From positions 248,001-312,000 of the forward strand of contig NZ_JAOAMV010000004.1 in the NCBI RefSeq assembly GCF_025154015.1: a stretch of DNA of 64,000 nucleotides, given 5' to 3'. The position numbers were made by a program, and so were the translations under genes. Shown here piece by piece: positions 13,885 to 21,686 of this stretch. The notes under the pieces were generated by a model. The model worked only from the letters and a program-made list of their open reading frames with translations. It was not told the DNA's origin and did not search any database. Position 1 is the first letter of the stretch. The number at the start of each line of letters is the position of its first letter. Origin of the DNA: Tsuneonella litorea (GTDB lineage: Bacteria > Pseudomonadota > Alphaproteobacteria > Sphingomonadales > Sphingomonadaceae).

Positions 13885-15383
13885 CGGTCTCCCAGAACGG
13901 CAGGGTTGACCCGGTAATCCTTGCGCGGCTGGCCCTTGGTTTCGCCGTCGCGCTGGAAAGCGGGGAGCAACCAGCCCGCATCGACCATGACTTCCACCGC
14001 CTCATCTAGTGCACCCTTGGCCTGGAGCGGTTTCAGGTGTTGCTTGTGGGGATGCTGGCGCAGTTCGCGGAGGTTCACCGTCTCGAAGCGATGCTTGCGG
14101 ACATAGCGGGCGAGCAGGGCGGCATTGCGATCCGCGACCGAAACTGCCGCGTCACCATAAACCCGGTGGGCCATCGGCTTGGCGTAGTTCTCGACCCACT
14201 TAATTGCCGCCGCGACCGACTGTTTGCTTACTTCAGCGGGCTCAGCGCCGTTACCAAATGCCCATTCCGTCATCTCGCAGACGAGGGCGAGGCGGAGGGC
14301 CGCGCCCGACATCTTGCCCGCGAAAGCCTCGTAGAGACTCCCCCCGTCTCCATCGCTTGCAGCGTTCTCTAGTTCCCATTCATGGAACAGGTCCGCCGCG
14401 CTGCCCGTCAGGCGAAGCACGATGCGATCTTCGCGCCCTTCCGCATCGCGCCCCCACTGGAGCATTTCAAGGCGCTCGTAGGCGCGCTCTAGCGCCGCCA
14501 TGGACACAGGGGCGGACGGACGCCGGGGCGGCATCTTTTCGGGCCATGCCCACAGAATGCGCGGCACGAGGCCATCGTTCGCGCCCGCCAGCAGCTCGAC
14601 GATCTTGTCGGGCTGGATCGAGCCAAGGACGCTAATGCCGGTGAACCGCAGGTCGATGGACCCCGAGCCCTTCCGCGTGATGTTGTGCGGCTTTCCCCCG
14701 TGTGCCGCGAGCCAGAAGGGGCGCCCCCCGGTCGTGTATCTTTCAAACGATTCCAGCCATCCAGCGAGTTCGTCGTTGTAGCACAGGACGCCTTGCGGGT
14801 TTCCCTTGAGGATGATTGCGGCGGCTTCCGGCGTGACATCGGAAACGATTGGCCGGCGCTCTTGCGGTTCCTCCGGTTCGACCGCCAGGACAGGCATCGG
14901 AGGGGTCTCACCGGCCCCACCCGCAGCACCTTTGACCTCATCCTGCCACTTCGCCCGTTCCGCCTTCGCCCGTTCGATTTCGGCTTGCCATTCGCGGCGC
15001 ACCAAGTCGTAATCGAGGCGGGCGTTTTGCTGGATCTTCCAGAGCGGCTTCGTCATCCTGTCCAGCGGGGCCGACTTGCGCGAGCTAGGATCGCCGAGCG
15101 CCGCCGTCCACAGGATGCAGGGTTCTGCCCAATCGCCGTATGCGCTCACCCACCGCTTGCCACCGATGAGGCTGGCAGCACAGGCGAGATAGGCGATTCC
15201 GGCATAGTCGGGAGCCGTTGCGGTAACGTCCGCGACATCGAGGACCGTTGGCCACGCAGGGCCGAACAGTTCCGAGGGCATCGAGACAGCCGCGCGCCGC
15301 CCGTTGTTGACCAACGTCATGTCAGGCAGGGGCCAGACGTTGGCGGATTCGGCGCGGTCGAAGTCGGCGAGACTATGCAACAT
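13881..15383 (-). CDS. DUF3987 family protein (replication-associated, helicase/primase-like)
   Basis: ATG at 15383 gives 500 residues. The N-terminal region GIAYLACAASLIGGKRWV, then a P-loop-like GDPSSRKS at 97-104, LCYNDELAGWLESF in the middle, and GSIQPDKI with GLVPRILWAWPEKMPP later match the DUF3987 family, usually encoded in plasmids, prophages and islands next to primase or integrase genes. The P-loop has Arg where Gly normally precedes Lys. The family is thought to act in DNA replication, possibly as a helicase. It is preceded and followed by overlapping genes and probably initiates replication of the excised element. Confidence 0.8.
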   Translation of the reverse strand: MLHSLADFDRAESANVWPLPDMTLVNNGRRAAVSMPSELFGPAWPTVLDVADVTATAPDYAGIAYLACAASLIGGKRWVSAYGDWAEPCILWTAALGDPSSRKSAPLDRMTKPLWKIQQNARLDYDLVRREWQAEIERAKAERAKWQDEVKGAAGGAGETPPMPVLAVEPEEPQERRPIVSDVTPEAAAIILKGNPQGVLCYNDELAGWLESFERYTTGGRPFWLAAHGGKPHNITRKGSGSIDLRFTGISVLGSIQPDKIVELLAGANDGLVPRILWAWPEKMPPRRPSAPVSMAALERAYERLEMLQWGRDAEGREDRIVLRLTGSAADLFHEWELENAASDGDGGSLYEAFAGKMSGAALRLALVCEMTEWAFGNGAEPAEVSKQSVAAAIKWVENYAKPMAHRVYGDAAVSVADRNAALLARYVRKHRFETVNLRELRQHPHKQHLKPLQAKGALDEAVEVMVDAGWLLPAFQRDGETKGQPRKDYRVNPAVLGDR

Positions 15384-15939
15384 CAGCAATCTCCATTGAC
15401 GGCAGCGGGGCCGTCGCGACGAGCGCGTTCCGAACGCGCTGGCGCAGGGTGTCGTTTGTGAAGCTGAGGGGCGGACCGGCTCGCATTGCAGGCCATGCGG
15501 GCGACCGCTCCGACCAGTCGAGGATGCAGCAGGCGCGACCGGCAGCGGCGAGCCAGTCGCAAGGCGTTGCTACCACCACCACCGGTTCGTCACCGTCAAG
15601 CAGTTCAAACCCGAGCGCCCACGCTGATCCAGTGCGCCACCACCACCGGGCTGGCTCATCGGTGCGCCAGGCTATCAGGTCGATTAGCCCGACTTCCCCA
15701 TGCTTCCGGACCAGATCATCGTTGACCGCTTGGATGACGACCGGCTCACCGTGTTCGTCGGGCTGGAATAGCCCGTCAGAGCCAAGCACAGCACGGCCAG
15801 CGCCGAACGTGTGTTCATCCCGCCCGAGCGCCCCGAGGGACTCGTAAGGGACGCCTAAGGCCCGCAGGCGCTCTAGGTGTGGCAGGCGCACCCGAGAGGC
15901 AGCAGCTTCCATCTCCGCCAGGAGGTCGCGGCCCTTCAT
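15373..15939 (-). CDS. Hypothetical protein preceding DUF3987
   Basis: ATG at 15939 overlaps the previous stop (ATGA) and gives 188 residues beginning MKGRDLLAEMEAAASRV. Central motifs are VGLIDLIAW and PARWWWRTGSAWALG, and the C terminus is LRQRVRNALV. Proteins of this type often sit directly before DUF3987 in alphaproteobacterial elements and may be a primase-associated or DNA-binding partner. No zinc finger or TOPRIM acid cluster is evident, so a primase call is not justified. Confidence 0.55.
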   Translation of the reverse strand: MKGRDLLAEMEAAASRVRLPHLERLRALGVPYESLGALGRDEHTFGAGRAVLGSDGLFQPDEHGEPVVIQAVNDDLVRKHGEVGLIDLIAWRTDEPARWWWRTGSAWALGFELLDGDEPVVVVATPCDWLAAAGRACCILDWSERSPAWPAMRAGPPLSFTNDTLRQRVRNALVATAPLPSMEIADVA

Positions 15940-16193
15940 GCCGTGCGCTCCATCGCTTGGCACATCAGCCGTTCGAGGCGGGGATAATCAACCCCGCTAT
16001 CCGCACCGCCCGCTGCGGCCCATCGCAGAAAGGCAAGGTCGAGCGCGGACCAGCGAACCGTAGTCGCCAGCATCGCCTTCGCCATACCGCTATGCGTTTC
16101 AGCAACTTGGGCGGGGTCCTCCATGCACGGGATCATGACAAGCGCCATGAACCGATCGAGGCGCGCCCTCTGTTCGGGAGAGAGGCCGCTCAT
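15936..16193 (-). CDS. Small hypothetical protein
   Basis: This is an 85-residue, all-helical-looking soluble protein starting MSGLSPEQRARLDRFMALV. It overlaps its neighbours by four bases on both sides, so it belongs to the replication operon. Several Met and Cys residues occur without an obvious metal motif. No family is recognised. Confidence 0.55.
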   Translation of the reverse strand: MSGLSPEQRARLDRFMALVMIPCMEDPAQVAETHSGMAKAMLATTVRWSALDLAFLRWAAAGGADSGVDYPRLERLMCQAMERTA

Positions 16194-16489
16194 TGGCCAC
16201 CGTCCCGACGATATTCCGCCAAGCTGTTTTGCGGGAGCGAGCCGAACTCCGAACGCCAGATAAGGTCAGCGTCCCGGCGGGTAATTCGCCCGCGTTCGCC
16301 GAAGCCGCCGCGCCGCATCCATGCATCCGCTTCGCGGTGGAGTCGGTTGCTAAATCGGCTCAATTCTGTTACATCGAGCCCACTGAGATCGAGCGCCGCC
16401 AAGCACTTCTTAGTCCGAGGGTCGTCAACCGAAAGCCGGTTGCGGCCCTCGCGCCGTTCAGGGGGCGCATCCCTTCCAAGAGCGCCCAT
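16190..16489 (-). CDS. Small basic hypothetical protein
   Basis: This 99-residue protein has a charged, Arg-rich N terminus (GRDAPPERREGRNRLSV), a helical centre (LSGLDVTELSRFSNRLHRE) and a basic C-terminal part (RRGGFGERGRITRRDADLIW). The Arg content suggests nucleic-acid binding. It starts three bases after the AlpA-like gene and overlaps the next gene by four bases. No family is recognised. Confidence 0.55.
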   Translation of the reverse strand: MGALGRDAPPERREGRNRLSVDDPRTKKCLAALDLSGLDVTELSRFSNRLHREADAWMRRGGFGERGRITRRDADLIWRSEFGSLPQNSLAEYRRDGGQ

Positions 16490-16492
16490 CGG

Positions 16493-16675
16493 TCAAACCC
16501 CAGCCTGCTGGAGCTTGTCTGTGATCCAGGCGTCGATTGCGGCGCTATCCCACGCCACTCGGTTCTCTGAAATCTTGATCGGAGCGGGAAACTCGTTCCG
16601 CGCGATCTTGGCGTAAATGGTAGAGCGCGAGAACGGCACCCGTTCCTGCACCCCTCGCAGCGACATAAGGGTCAT
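16493..16675 (-). CDS. AlpA-like excisionase/transcriptional regulator
   Basis: This 60-residue winged-helix regulator reads MSLRGVQERVPFSRSTIYAK followed by FPAPIKISENRVAWDSAAID and AWITDK. These are the hallmark parts of the AlpA/prophage CP4-57 regulator family, which control integrase expression or excision in P4-like elements. It is the first gene of a ten-gene overlapping operon that includes DUF3987. The preceding 100 bases, after the 353-residue gene, probably carry the promoter. Confidence 0.85.
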   Translation of the reverse strand: MTLMSLRGVQERVPFSRSTIYAKIARNEFPAPIKISENRVAWDSAAIDAWITDKLQQAGV

Positions 16676-16781
16676 GTGACCTCCTATCCACCGCCCCCTA
16701 TTGGACGGCTTCGGAAGCCTTGGTGCCCGATTGGACCCGCTTAGAATAAAGGGGCTGGCCCAAGCCCTGAAGGGTTTGGCC

Positions 16782-17843
16782 CTAACCCTTGTTATCTGGA
16801 TGATGGGGCGATTGCCTAGGCACCGTCAGATCCCCCCGACCAATCGCGCGCTCCAACGACTCCGCCATCGTTGATGGAGCCAGAAGCTCGCCGCCATCGT
16901 TGTAGAGCTGTTCAATGACTTGGATTGCGAGCCCGTTCAGCGTCAGGTGCGGCTCGTCGCGCCAGATATCATTGGCATACCGGAAACGATTGTCCCTCGC
17001 CTTCGCTTGATTGCGTGCTTTGTGGGCACCTTCGGCGACCCGTTGGGCCTTTTCCTCGGCGGGTTTCGACTCATGTTTCGCCTGATAGAAGGCGGCCAGC
17101 ACCGCCCCATTCATGGCCCTCCGTAGCATGAGCTTGGCGCGAGGATCGGCAGGAAGATATTCGCGATCAAGGGCCAGCCATGCTCGCTCTGCTTCCTCGA
17201 CGGCCAACGCAGCGCGCTCGGAGAGTGTGAGGTCGCTCGGAGACCGCCACAATTCATCCCACGGGCGAAGCTTCCGCCGCACATCCAGGTTGTGAGGGTC
17301 GGGATTACCATTTTCTGAAAGGACGCGTTCTGCGAGGCGGTCGTAAGCATCTCGCTGTGGGCCGTCGCGTAGCTGAGTCACGCCATAGAACGCCAACGCG
17401 CCTTCAGGTCGGATTTGTTCGCCGTTTAGCCGGGTAAGGATTAGGCGGGCCTCTTTCACAGTGGCGTCGTGCCTGTGATCGAAACGGCGGTCGCTGATCC
17501 GGTCGATAACACTCTCAACGGCAAGCCGGTCACCCGGTTCGGCACGGGGCAAGGAGAGCGCCTCCAATTGATCGTGGTCAGGGTCGATGACTTTCTCGAC
17601 AGCCCTCGCTTCCGATGGGAAGAGCACTCCCGCCGAAGATGGTCCTATGGCGGCGACATGCCAAAAAGCCCGAGCCTCCCACTGGCCGGGGGTAATCGCA
17701 GGGTGCCGAAAATCAACTTCAACCCCGTCAACCAAGCCTGCACGGTCGGCCCGAGCGACTGCGAGCGCCTGTTGCGCGACTTCGCTTTGCGCAACGCTGC
17801 GGTTGGCCAAACGGGGTCGCTCGCTCTCATCGTTCATCGCCAT
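16782..17843 (-). CDS. Hypothetical protein between integrase and AlpA
   Basis: This is a 353-residue soluble protein beginning MAMNDESERPRLANRS with a strong GGAGGGG ribosome-binding site. It is charged throughout. Recognisable stretches include VKEARLILTRLNGEQIRPEG in the centre and a long helical Lys/Glu/Ala segment (AFYQAKHESKPAEEKAQRV) later. No catalytic motif or known domain could be identified. It lies 97 bases downstream of the integrase stop on the same strand, where cargo or defence genes are often found in such elements. Confidence 0.55.
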   Translation of the reverse strand: MAMNDESERPRLANRSVAQSEVAQQALAVARADRAGLVDGVEVDFRHPAITPGQWEARAFWHVAAIGPSSAGVLFPSEARAVEKVIDPDHDQLEALSLPRAEPGDRLAVESVIDRISDRRFDHRHDATVKEARLILTRLNGEQIRPEGALAFYGVTQLRDGPQRDAYDRLAERVLSENGNPDPHNLDVRRKLRPWDELWRSPSDLTLSERAALAVEEAERAWLALDREYLPADPRAKLMLRRAMNGAVLAAFYQAKHESKPAEEKAQRVAEGAHKARNQAKARDNRFRYANDIWRDEPHLTLNGLAIQVIEQLYNDGGELLAPSTMAESLERAIGRGDLTVPRQSPHHPDNKG

Positions 17844-17940
17844 ATCCCGCCCCTCCGTAGGGCATCCGCAGATAAGGAAACGAGGCGGCAGACCGGGCGG
17901 AAGCCAGTCTTTCGGGAGCTACCCTAGCCGCCCCGCCCGT

Positions 17941-19152
17941 TCAGGCTCCCAACCGAAGCGGGAGCTGGACAACCTTGCCGGACGAACCGGCAGCATAGCG
18001 CCCCCAAGCATCAAGCAGGGTGCGCCGCATTTCGAGAAAGTCGGACCGTTGATAGGCCCGCACGACCTTATCGGGCACCACGTGGGACAGCGCGGCCTCT
18101 GCCACTGGCTCGGGGATCGAGGGCATCCGTTCAGCCGCCCAAGTGCGGAAGCTAGAGCGGAAACCGTGGACCGTGTAGCCAGTGGGGCGCACAACCTTAG
18201 CCATCGTCATATCGCTCATTGGCTTTCCCTTCATGCCGGGAAAAACGAGAGCGTCAGGCTTCTTGTTCGTCCCCAAGACTTCGGCTCGGCGCAGGATCGC
18301 AATTGCCTCCGGCGAGAGTGTGACCGTGTGTGCTTGGTCCGTCTTTCGCATCATCGAGGCGGGGCGGTTCCATTCCATCGCCTCAAGGTCGATTTGCGAC
18401 CAGTCCGCTTCCCGCACTTCGCCAGATCGCGCGGCGGTGAAGATGGTGAACAGCAGCGCGAGCCGCCCCATGGTTTCGCCGCCCGCATCGACCGACGCGA
18501 CAAACGCAGGAACTTCCTGATATGGCATCGAGGCGAAGTTGCCCGACCGCGCCTGCTTGGCGAGCATAGGTCGCAAGCTATCGCGAGGCGCGCCTGTAGA
18601 GCGCCAACCGTGCCCCTTGGCGTAATCAAGGACGAGGCCGATCCGCTGGCGTATCTTACGGGCAGCAGCAGGCTTCGCGCTCCAGATCGGCGACAGCACC
18701 GAGAGAATGTCTTTCTCGTCGATTGCATCAACCCGCATCCCGCCAATCTTAGGGAATACGTGCAGTTTGAGCGTAGAGAGGAATGCCGCTGCATGACGCG
18801 GAGCCCAGCCCCCAGCAAGGGAGCCGTGGCACGATTCCGCAGCCTCCTTGAATGTCGGCGCGACGACCTGTCGCTTGTCCCGAACAGCAACGGGATCGCC
18901 ACCCTCGCGGGCCACTTTGCGAAGCTCCCTCGCTTTCTCTCGCGCCTCCTCCAGTGTGACCAATTCAGCCGAGCCTAGCCCAAGATCGCGGCGCACCGGA
19001 CCCTTCGCTGTATTGACGACCACTCGCAGCAACCAAGACTTCGCGCCAGCTTTCGAGACGAGCAGGTATAGCCCGCCGCCGTCGCCATGACGGCCCGGTT
19101 TAGCGTGTTTCACCTTCAGGGCGGTTAGCTTGGCCACGGCTCGCTCCCTCAT
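17941..19152 (-). CDS. int: P4-type tyrosine integrase
   Basis: This 403-residue site-specific recombinase inserts and excises the element at the tRNA-Gln gene. The N-terminal arm-binding domain shows KHAKPGRHGDGGGLYLLV and the DUF4102-like KSWLLRVV. The catalytic domain carries Arg242 (TAARSGE), His329-x-x-Arg332 (HGFR), His357 and the nucleophile Tyr367 (VVRAYQRSD). All expected residues are present, so it should be active. The start ATG faces the tRNA; between them lie arm-type repeats (19156-19214). It is convergently arranged with the tRNA 3' end, as in P4-family elements. Confidence 0.93.
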   Translation of the reverse strand: MRERAVAKLTALKVKHAKPGRHGDGGGLYLLVSKAGAKSWLLRVVVNTAKGPVRRDLGLGSAELVTLEEAREKARELRKVAREGGDPVAVRDKRQVVAPTFKEAAESCHGSLAGGWAPRHAAAFLSTLKLHVFPKIGGMRVDAIDEKDILSVLSPIWSAKPAAARKIRQRIGLVLDYAKGHGWRSTGAPRDSLRPMLAKQARSGNFASMPYQEVPAFVASVDAGGETMGRLALLFTIFTAARSGEVREADWSQIDLEAMEWNRPASMMRKTDQAHTVTLSPEAIAILRRAEVLGTNKKPDALVFPGMKGKPMSDMTMAKVVRPTGYTVHGFRSSFRTWAAERMPSIPEPVAEAALSHVVPDKVVRAYQRSDFLEMRRTLLDAWGRYAAGSSGKVVQLPLRLGA

Positions 19153-19155
19153 CTA

Positions 19156-19214
19156 CTCCCACAATATGCACCGGATTGGGTCGGATTGCAATGGACGGGG
19201 GTGGACTGCAATGG
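19156..19214 (+). repeat. Repeats between integrase and attachment core
   Basis: CTCCCACA at 19156-19163 matches the left-end arm repeats. GGATTGCAATGG (19183-19194) and GGACTGCAATGG (19203-19214) are direct repeats 20 bases apart, with a partial GGATTGGG at 19173. They are probable binding sites for integrase or an accessory excision factor. Confidence 0.5.
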
Positions 19215-19291
19215 GGGCGGATTCAGGCGCCTCCCCGAGGGGAAGTGCGGACTATATCGGTGCGAACCGGACATGGCTGGATTGTCGGAGT

Positions 19292-19306
19292 TGGATGCCC
19301 CGCAAG
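19292..19306. other. Attachment site core, right end of element
   Basis: TGGATGCCCCGCAAG, identical to 422-436, is formed by the encoded CCA, discriminator, acceptor strand and start of the T-arm of the tRNA-Gln gene. Insertion therefore restores the tRNA 3' end. Confidence 0.88.
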
Positions 19307-19365
19307 GATTCGAACCTTGATTGACGGAGTCAGAGTCCGCTCTCTTACCATTAGAGGACGGGGCA
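19292..19365 (-). tRNA. tRNA-Gln (anticodon CUG)
   Basis: Read on the minus strand, the 74-base gene folds as a full cloverleaf. The acceptor TGCCCCG pairs with CGGGGCA, the anticodon stem is GCGGA/TCCGT around the loop CTCTGAC (anticodon CTG), and the T-arm CAAGG-TTCGAAT-CCTTG is perfect. The discriminator is T and CCA is encoded. It decodes CAG. The 3' end is the integration site of the neighbouring element. Confidence 0.95.
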
Positions 19366-19569
19366 TCATCGGGCTGCCGGCGGCCTGCCGCCTGGCGCGG
19401 GGGGGCACTTAGTTTCGCTTGGCGCGCGGGTCAAGGCCGCGTGCGCCCTTCTCCGGCGGGTGTCCGTCCACCCGGCTTGCCGTTCGCCCGCTCCGCCGCT
19501 AGCATCGCCGGCAGGTCCCCGCTTCCGCCCTGGGTCGAGCGGCGCGGGAGGAACAGAAAGTACTGCAAA

Positions 19570-20724
19570 ATGGCGGATCGTTTTCCGCCGGACACACAAG
19601 GATACGCGGGAAGGAAGACTGGCGGCAAAAGGGGCAGATCGTCCGGCAAGGTAGCCGATTTCCGCTACAAGCGCCCCTCGCAGTCGAACCTACCGAAAGC
19701 CGGGCCGGCCGGTCGCCAGCCGAGTTCGCCCGAGCGCGCCCCGCGGCGCCAGGCCTATGCGGCGCTCGACCTCGGAACCAACAACTGCCGGCTGCTGATC
19801 GCCCGCCCCGAAGGCGAGAACTTCACCGTCATCGACGCGTTCAGCCGGGTCGTGCGACTGGGTGAGGGCCTCGCCGCGAGCGGGCGGCTGAGCGACACGG
19901 CGATGGACCGCGCGCTGGGCGCGCTCCACGTCTGCGCCGAGAAGCTGCGCCGCCGGAACGTGTTCCTCGCCCGCTCGGTCGCGACCGAGGCGTGCCGACG
20001 CGCCGCCAACGGCGAGCATTTCATCGAGCGGGTCCGCGCCGAAACCGGAATCGCGCTCGACATCATCTCGGCGCAGGAGGAGGCGCGGCTCGCCGTGCTG
20101 GGATGCCACATCCTGCTCGAGAGCGGGCACGGGCCGGCGGTGATCTTCGACATCGGCGGCGGATCGACCGAGCTGGTGCTGATCGAGCCGGGCGAGCGCG
20201 TGCCGCGGATCATCGACTGGGCCAGCGTGCCGTGGGGCGTGGTGTCGCTGACGGACACCGTGGGCCGCGTCGAGGGCGATACTGAGGCCGACCGGCTCGA
20301 TCGCTACAGGAGGATGCGGATGCTGGTGAGCGACAGCTTTGCGCCCTTCGCCGAACGCGTCGCCGCCGCCGCGCGGGCCGACGACATCCGCCTGCTGGGG
20401 ACGAGCGGCACGGTGACGACCCTCGCCAGCCTGCACCTCGAGCTGCCGCAGTACGATCGGCGCGCGGTCGATGGGTTGATCGTGCCGTCGCAATCGATGC
20501 GCGGCATCACCGCGCGGCTGTCCACGATGGCGCCCGAAGACCGGCGGCAATTGCCGTGCATCGGCAACGACCGGGTCGACCTGGTCGTCGCGGGCTGCGC
20601 GATCCTCGATTCGATCCTCGATATCTGGCCCGCCGAACGGCTCGGCGTCGCCGATCGCGGCATCCGCGAGGGCATCCTGCGCAGCCTGATGGCGGGCAGT
20701 CCCGCCCCGTCGGGCGACCAGTGA
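19570..20724 (+). CDS. ppx: Exopolyphosphatase / guanosine pentaphosphatase family protein
   Basis: The Ppx/GppA family hydrolyses inorganic polyphosphate or pppGpp. This protein has the ASKHA phosphate-binding motifs YAALDLGTNNCRLLIARP near residue 65 and AVIFDIGGGSTELVLIEPG in the middle, with the linking region SVATEACRRAANG. From ATG at 19570 it has 384 residues; the first 60 are a basic, low-complexity extension, so a later start cannot be excluded. At this length it is the short form lacking the C-terminal HD domain. It is the first host gene after the tRNA and is followed ten bases later by rlmE. Confidence 0.88.
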   Translation: MADRFPPDTQGYAGRKTGGKRGRSSGKVADFRYKRPSQSNLPKAGPAGRQPSSPERAPRRQAYAALDLGTNNCRLLIARPEGENFTVIDAFSRVVRLGEGLAASGRLSDTAMDRALGALHVCAEKLRRRNVFLARSVATEACRRAANGEHFIERVRAETGIALDIISAQEEARLAVLGCHILLESGHGPAVIFDIGGGSTELVLIEPGERVPRIIDWASVPWGVVSLTDTVGRVEGDTEADRLDRYRRMRMLVSDSFAPFAERVAAAARADDIRLLGTSGTVTTLASLHLELPQYDRRAVDGLIVPSQSMRGITARLSTMAPEDRRQLPCIGNDRVDLVVAGCAILDSILDIWPAERLGVADRGIREGILRSLMAGSPAPSGDQ

Positions 20725-20734
20725 GCGGCCCGGC

Positions 20735-21397
20735 ATGAGCCGCTCGGGCAAGGATCCCGGCAAGCGGGTGAAGACCGCGCGCGGCCGCACCGCCTCGTCG
20801 AACCGCTGGCTCTCGCGCCAGCTCAACGATCCGTACGTCAAGCAGGCCAAGGCCGAGGGCTATCGCAGCCGCGCGGCCTACAAGCTGATCGAGCTCGACG
20901 AGAAGTTCGGCGTGCTCAAGGGCGCGCGGCGCGTGGTCGATCTCGGCGTGGCACCCGGCGGCTGGGCGCAGGTGGTGCGCAAGAAGCGCCCGCAGGCCGC
21001 GCTCGTCGGGATCGACCTGCTGCCGACCGAGCCGCTCGAAGGGGCGACTTTCCTCGAGATGGACTTCATGGCCGACGCCGCGCCCGCCGCGCTCGTCGAG
21101 GCGCTGGGCGGCCAGGCCGACCTGGTGCTGTCGGACATGGCCGCCAACACCGTGGGCCACAAGGCGACCGACCACCTGCGCACGATGGGCCTGGTCGAGG
21201 CGGCCGCATGGTTCGCGGTCGAGAACCTGGAACCCGGCGGCGCCTTCGTCGCCAAGGTCTTCGCCGGCGGAACCGACGCGGACATCCTCGCGCTGCTCAA
21301 GAAGCATTTCCGGACCGTCAAGCACGCCAAGCCGCCCGCGAGCCGCAAGGATTCCAGCGAATGGTACGTGATTGCGCAAGGTTTCAAGGGAACATAG
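20735..21397 (+). CDS. rlmE: 23S rRNA 2'-O-methyltransferase RlmE (FtsJ/RrmJ)
   Basis: This 220-residue S-adenosylmethionine-dependent enzyme methylates the ribose of U2552 in 23S rRNA, a late step in large-subunit assembly. The family pattern is clear: SRQLNDPYVKQAKAEGYRSR near residue 30, the cofactor motif VVDLGVAPGGWAQV, LSDMAANTVGH with the catalytic Asp, and the C-terminal SSEWYVIAQGFKG. The catalytic Lys-Asp-Lys-Glu set appears present (Lys in AAYKLIE, Asp in LSDM, Lys in FVAKVF, Glu in SSEWY). It is co-oriented with ppx and probably co-transcribed. Confidence 0.95.
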   Translation: MSRSGKDPGKRVKTARGRTASSNRWLSRQLNDPYVKQAKAEGYRSRAAYKLIELDEKFGVLKGARRVVDLGVAPGGWAQVVRKKRPQAALVGIDLLPTEPLEGATFLEMDFMADAAPAALVEALGGQADLVLSDMAANTVGHKATDHLRTMGLVEAAAWFAVENLEPGGAFVAKVFAGGTDADILALLKKHFRTVKHAKPPASRKDSSEWYVIAQGFKGT

Positions 21398-21506
21398 GCG
21401 CGGCTGGCCCATTACGCTGCTGAATGGAAGGCGGGGTCAGCGCAAACGACGCTGGCGATCGGAGCGTCCCAACGCGGTCGCAGCCCCCGCCGCAACGGAG
21501 CACCCA

Positions 21507-21638
21507 ATGGAAACGCGCCTGATCATCGCTTACGGGCTGATCGCACTCATCGCGCTCGCCGCGGCATGGATGATCCACCGATGGCGGCTGCGCGCACGCG
21601 CGCACCGCCGCGCGATGCGCGGACACCCTCTCGACTGA
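21507..21638 (+). CDS. Small membrane protein (43 residues), host paralogue of an element protein
   Basis: ATG at 21507 after CGGAG gives 43 residues beginning METRLIIAYGLIALIALAAA, one membrane segment at about residues 5-22, then a strongly basic tail (HRWRLRARAHRRAMRG). The N terminus is nearly the same as the protein at 1205-1330 inside the integrated element. It probably sits in the inner membrane with the basic tail in the cytoplasm. I know no function. Confidence 0.6.
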   Translation: METRLIIAYGLIALIALAAAWMIHRWRLRARAHRRAMRGHPLD

Positions 21639-21686
21639 CGGATGCGGTCCGGCCGGTTGCTCGTCGCGAGCCGGCTGGAACGCCGC

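Larger units (their letters stand above)
422..19306. mobile_element. Integrated element at tRNA-Gln (satellite- or prophage-like island)
   Basis: The element is bounded by a perfect 15-base direct repeat, TGGATGCCCCGCAAG, at 422-436 and 19292-19306. The right copy is the 3' end of a tRNA-Gln gene, and an integrase gene lies just inside that end, the usual arrangement for P4-type integrases. The interior is visibly less GC-rich than the flanking host genes and is dense in short, overlapping, unfamiliar genes. It encodes integrase, an AlpA-like regulator, a DUF3987 replication-type protein, an XRE repressor, phage ejection-type proteins and a toxin-antitoxin pair. I see no capsid, portal, terminase, tail or lysis genes, so it cannot be a complete phage. 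The satellite interpretation is inference. Confidence 0.88.

Noticed and set aside
13511-13909. Several short plus- and minus-strand frames over the VP-repeat gene
   Set aside because: They overlap a gene that is coupled to DUF3987 by an ATGA junction. Their composition is Arg/Ser-rich shadow sequence.
15373-15939. Primase call for the gene before DUF3987
   Set aside because: No zinc-binding cysteines, TOPRIM acidic motif or other primase signature can be seen; only its position suggests it.
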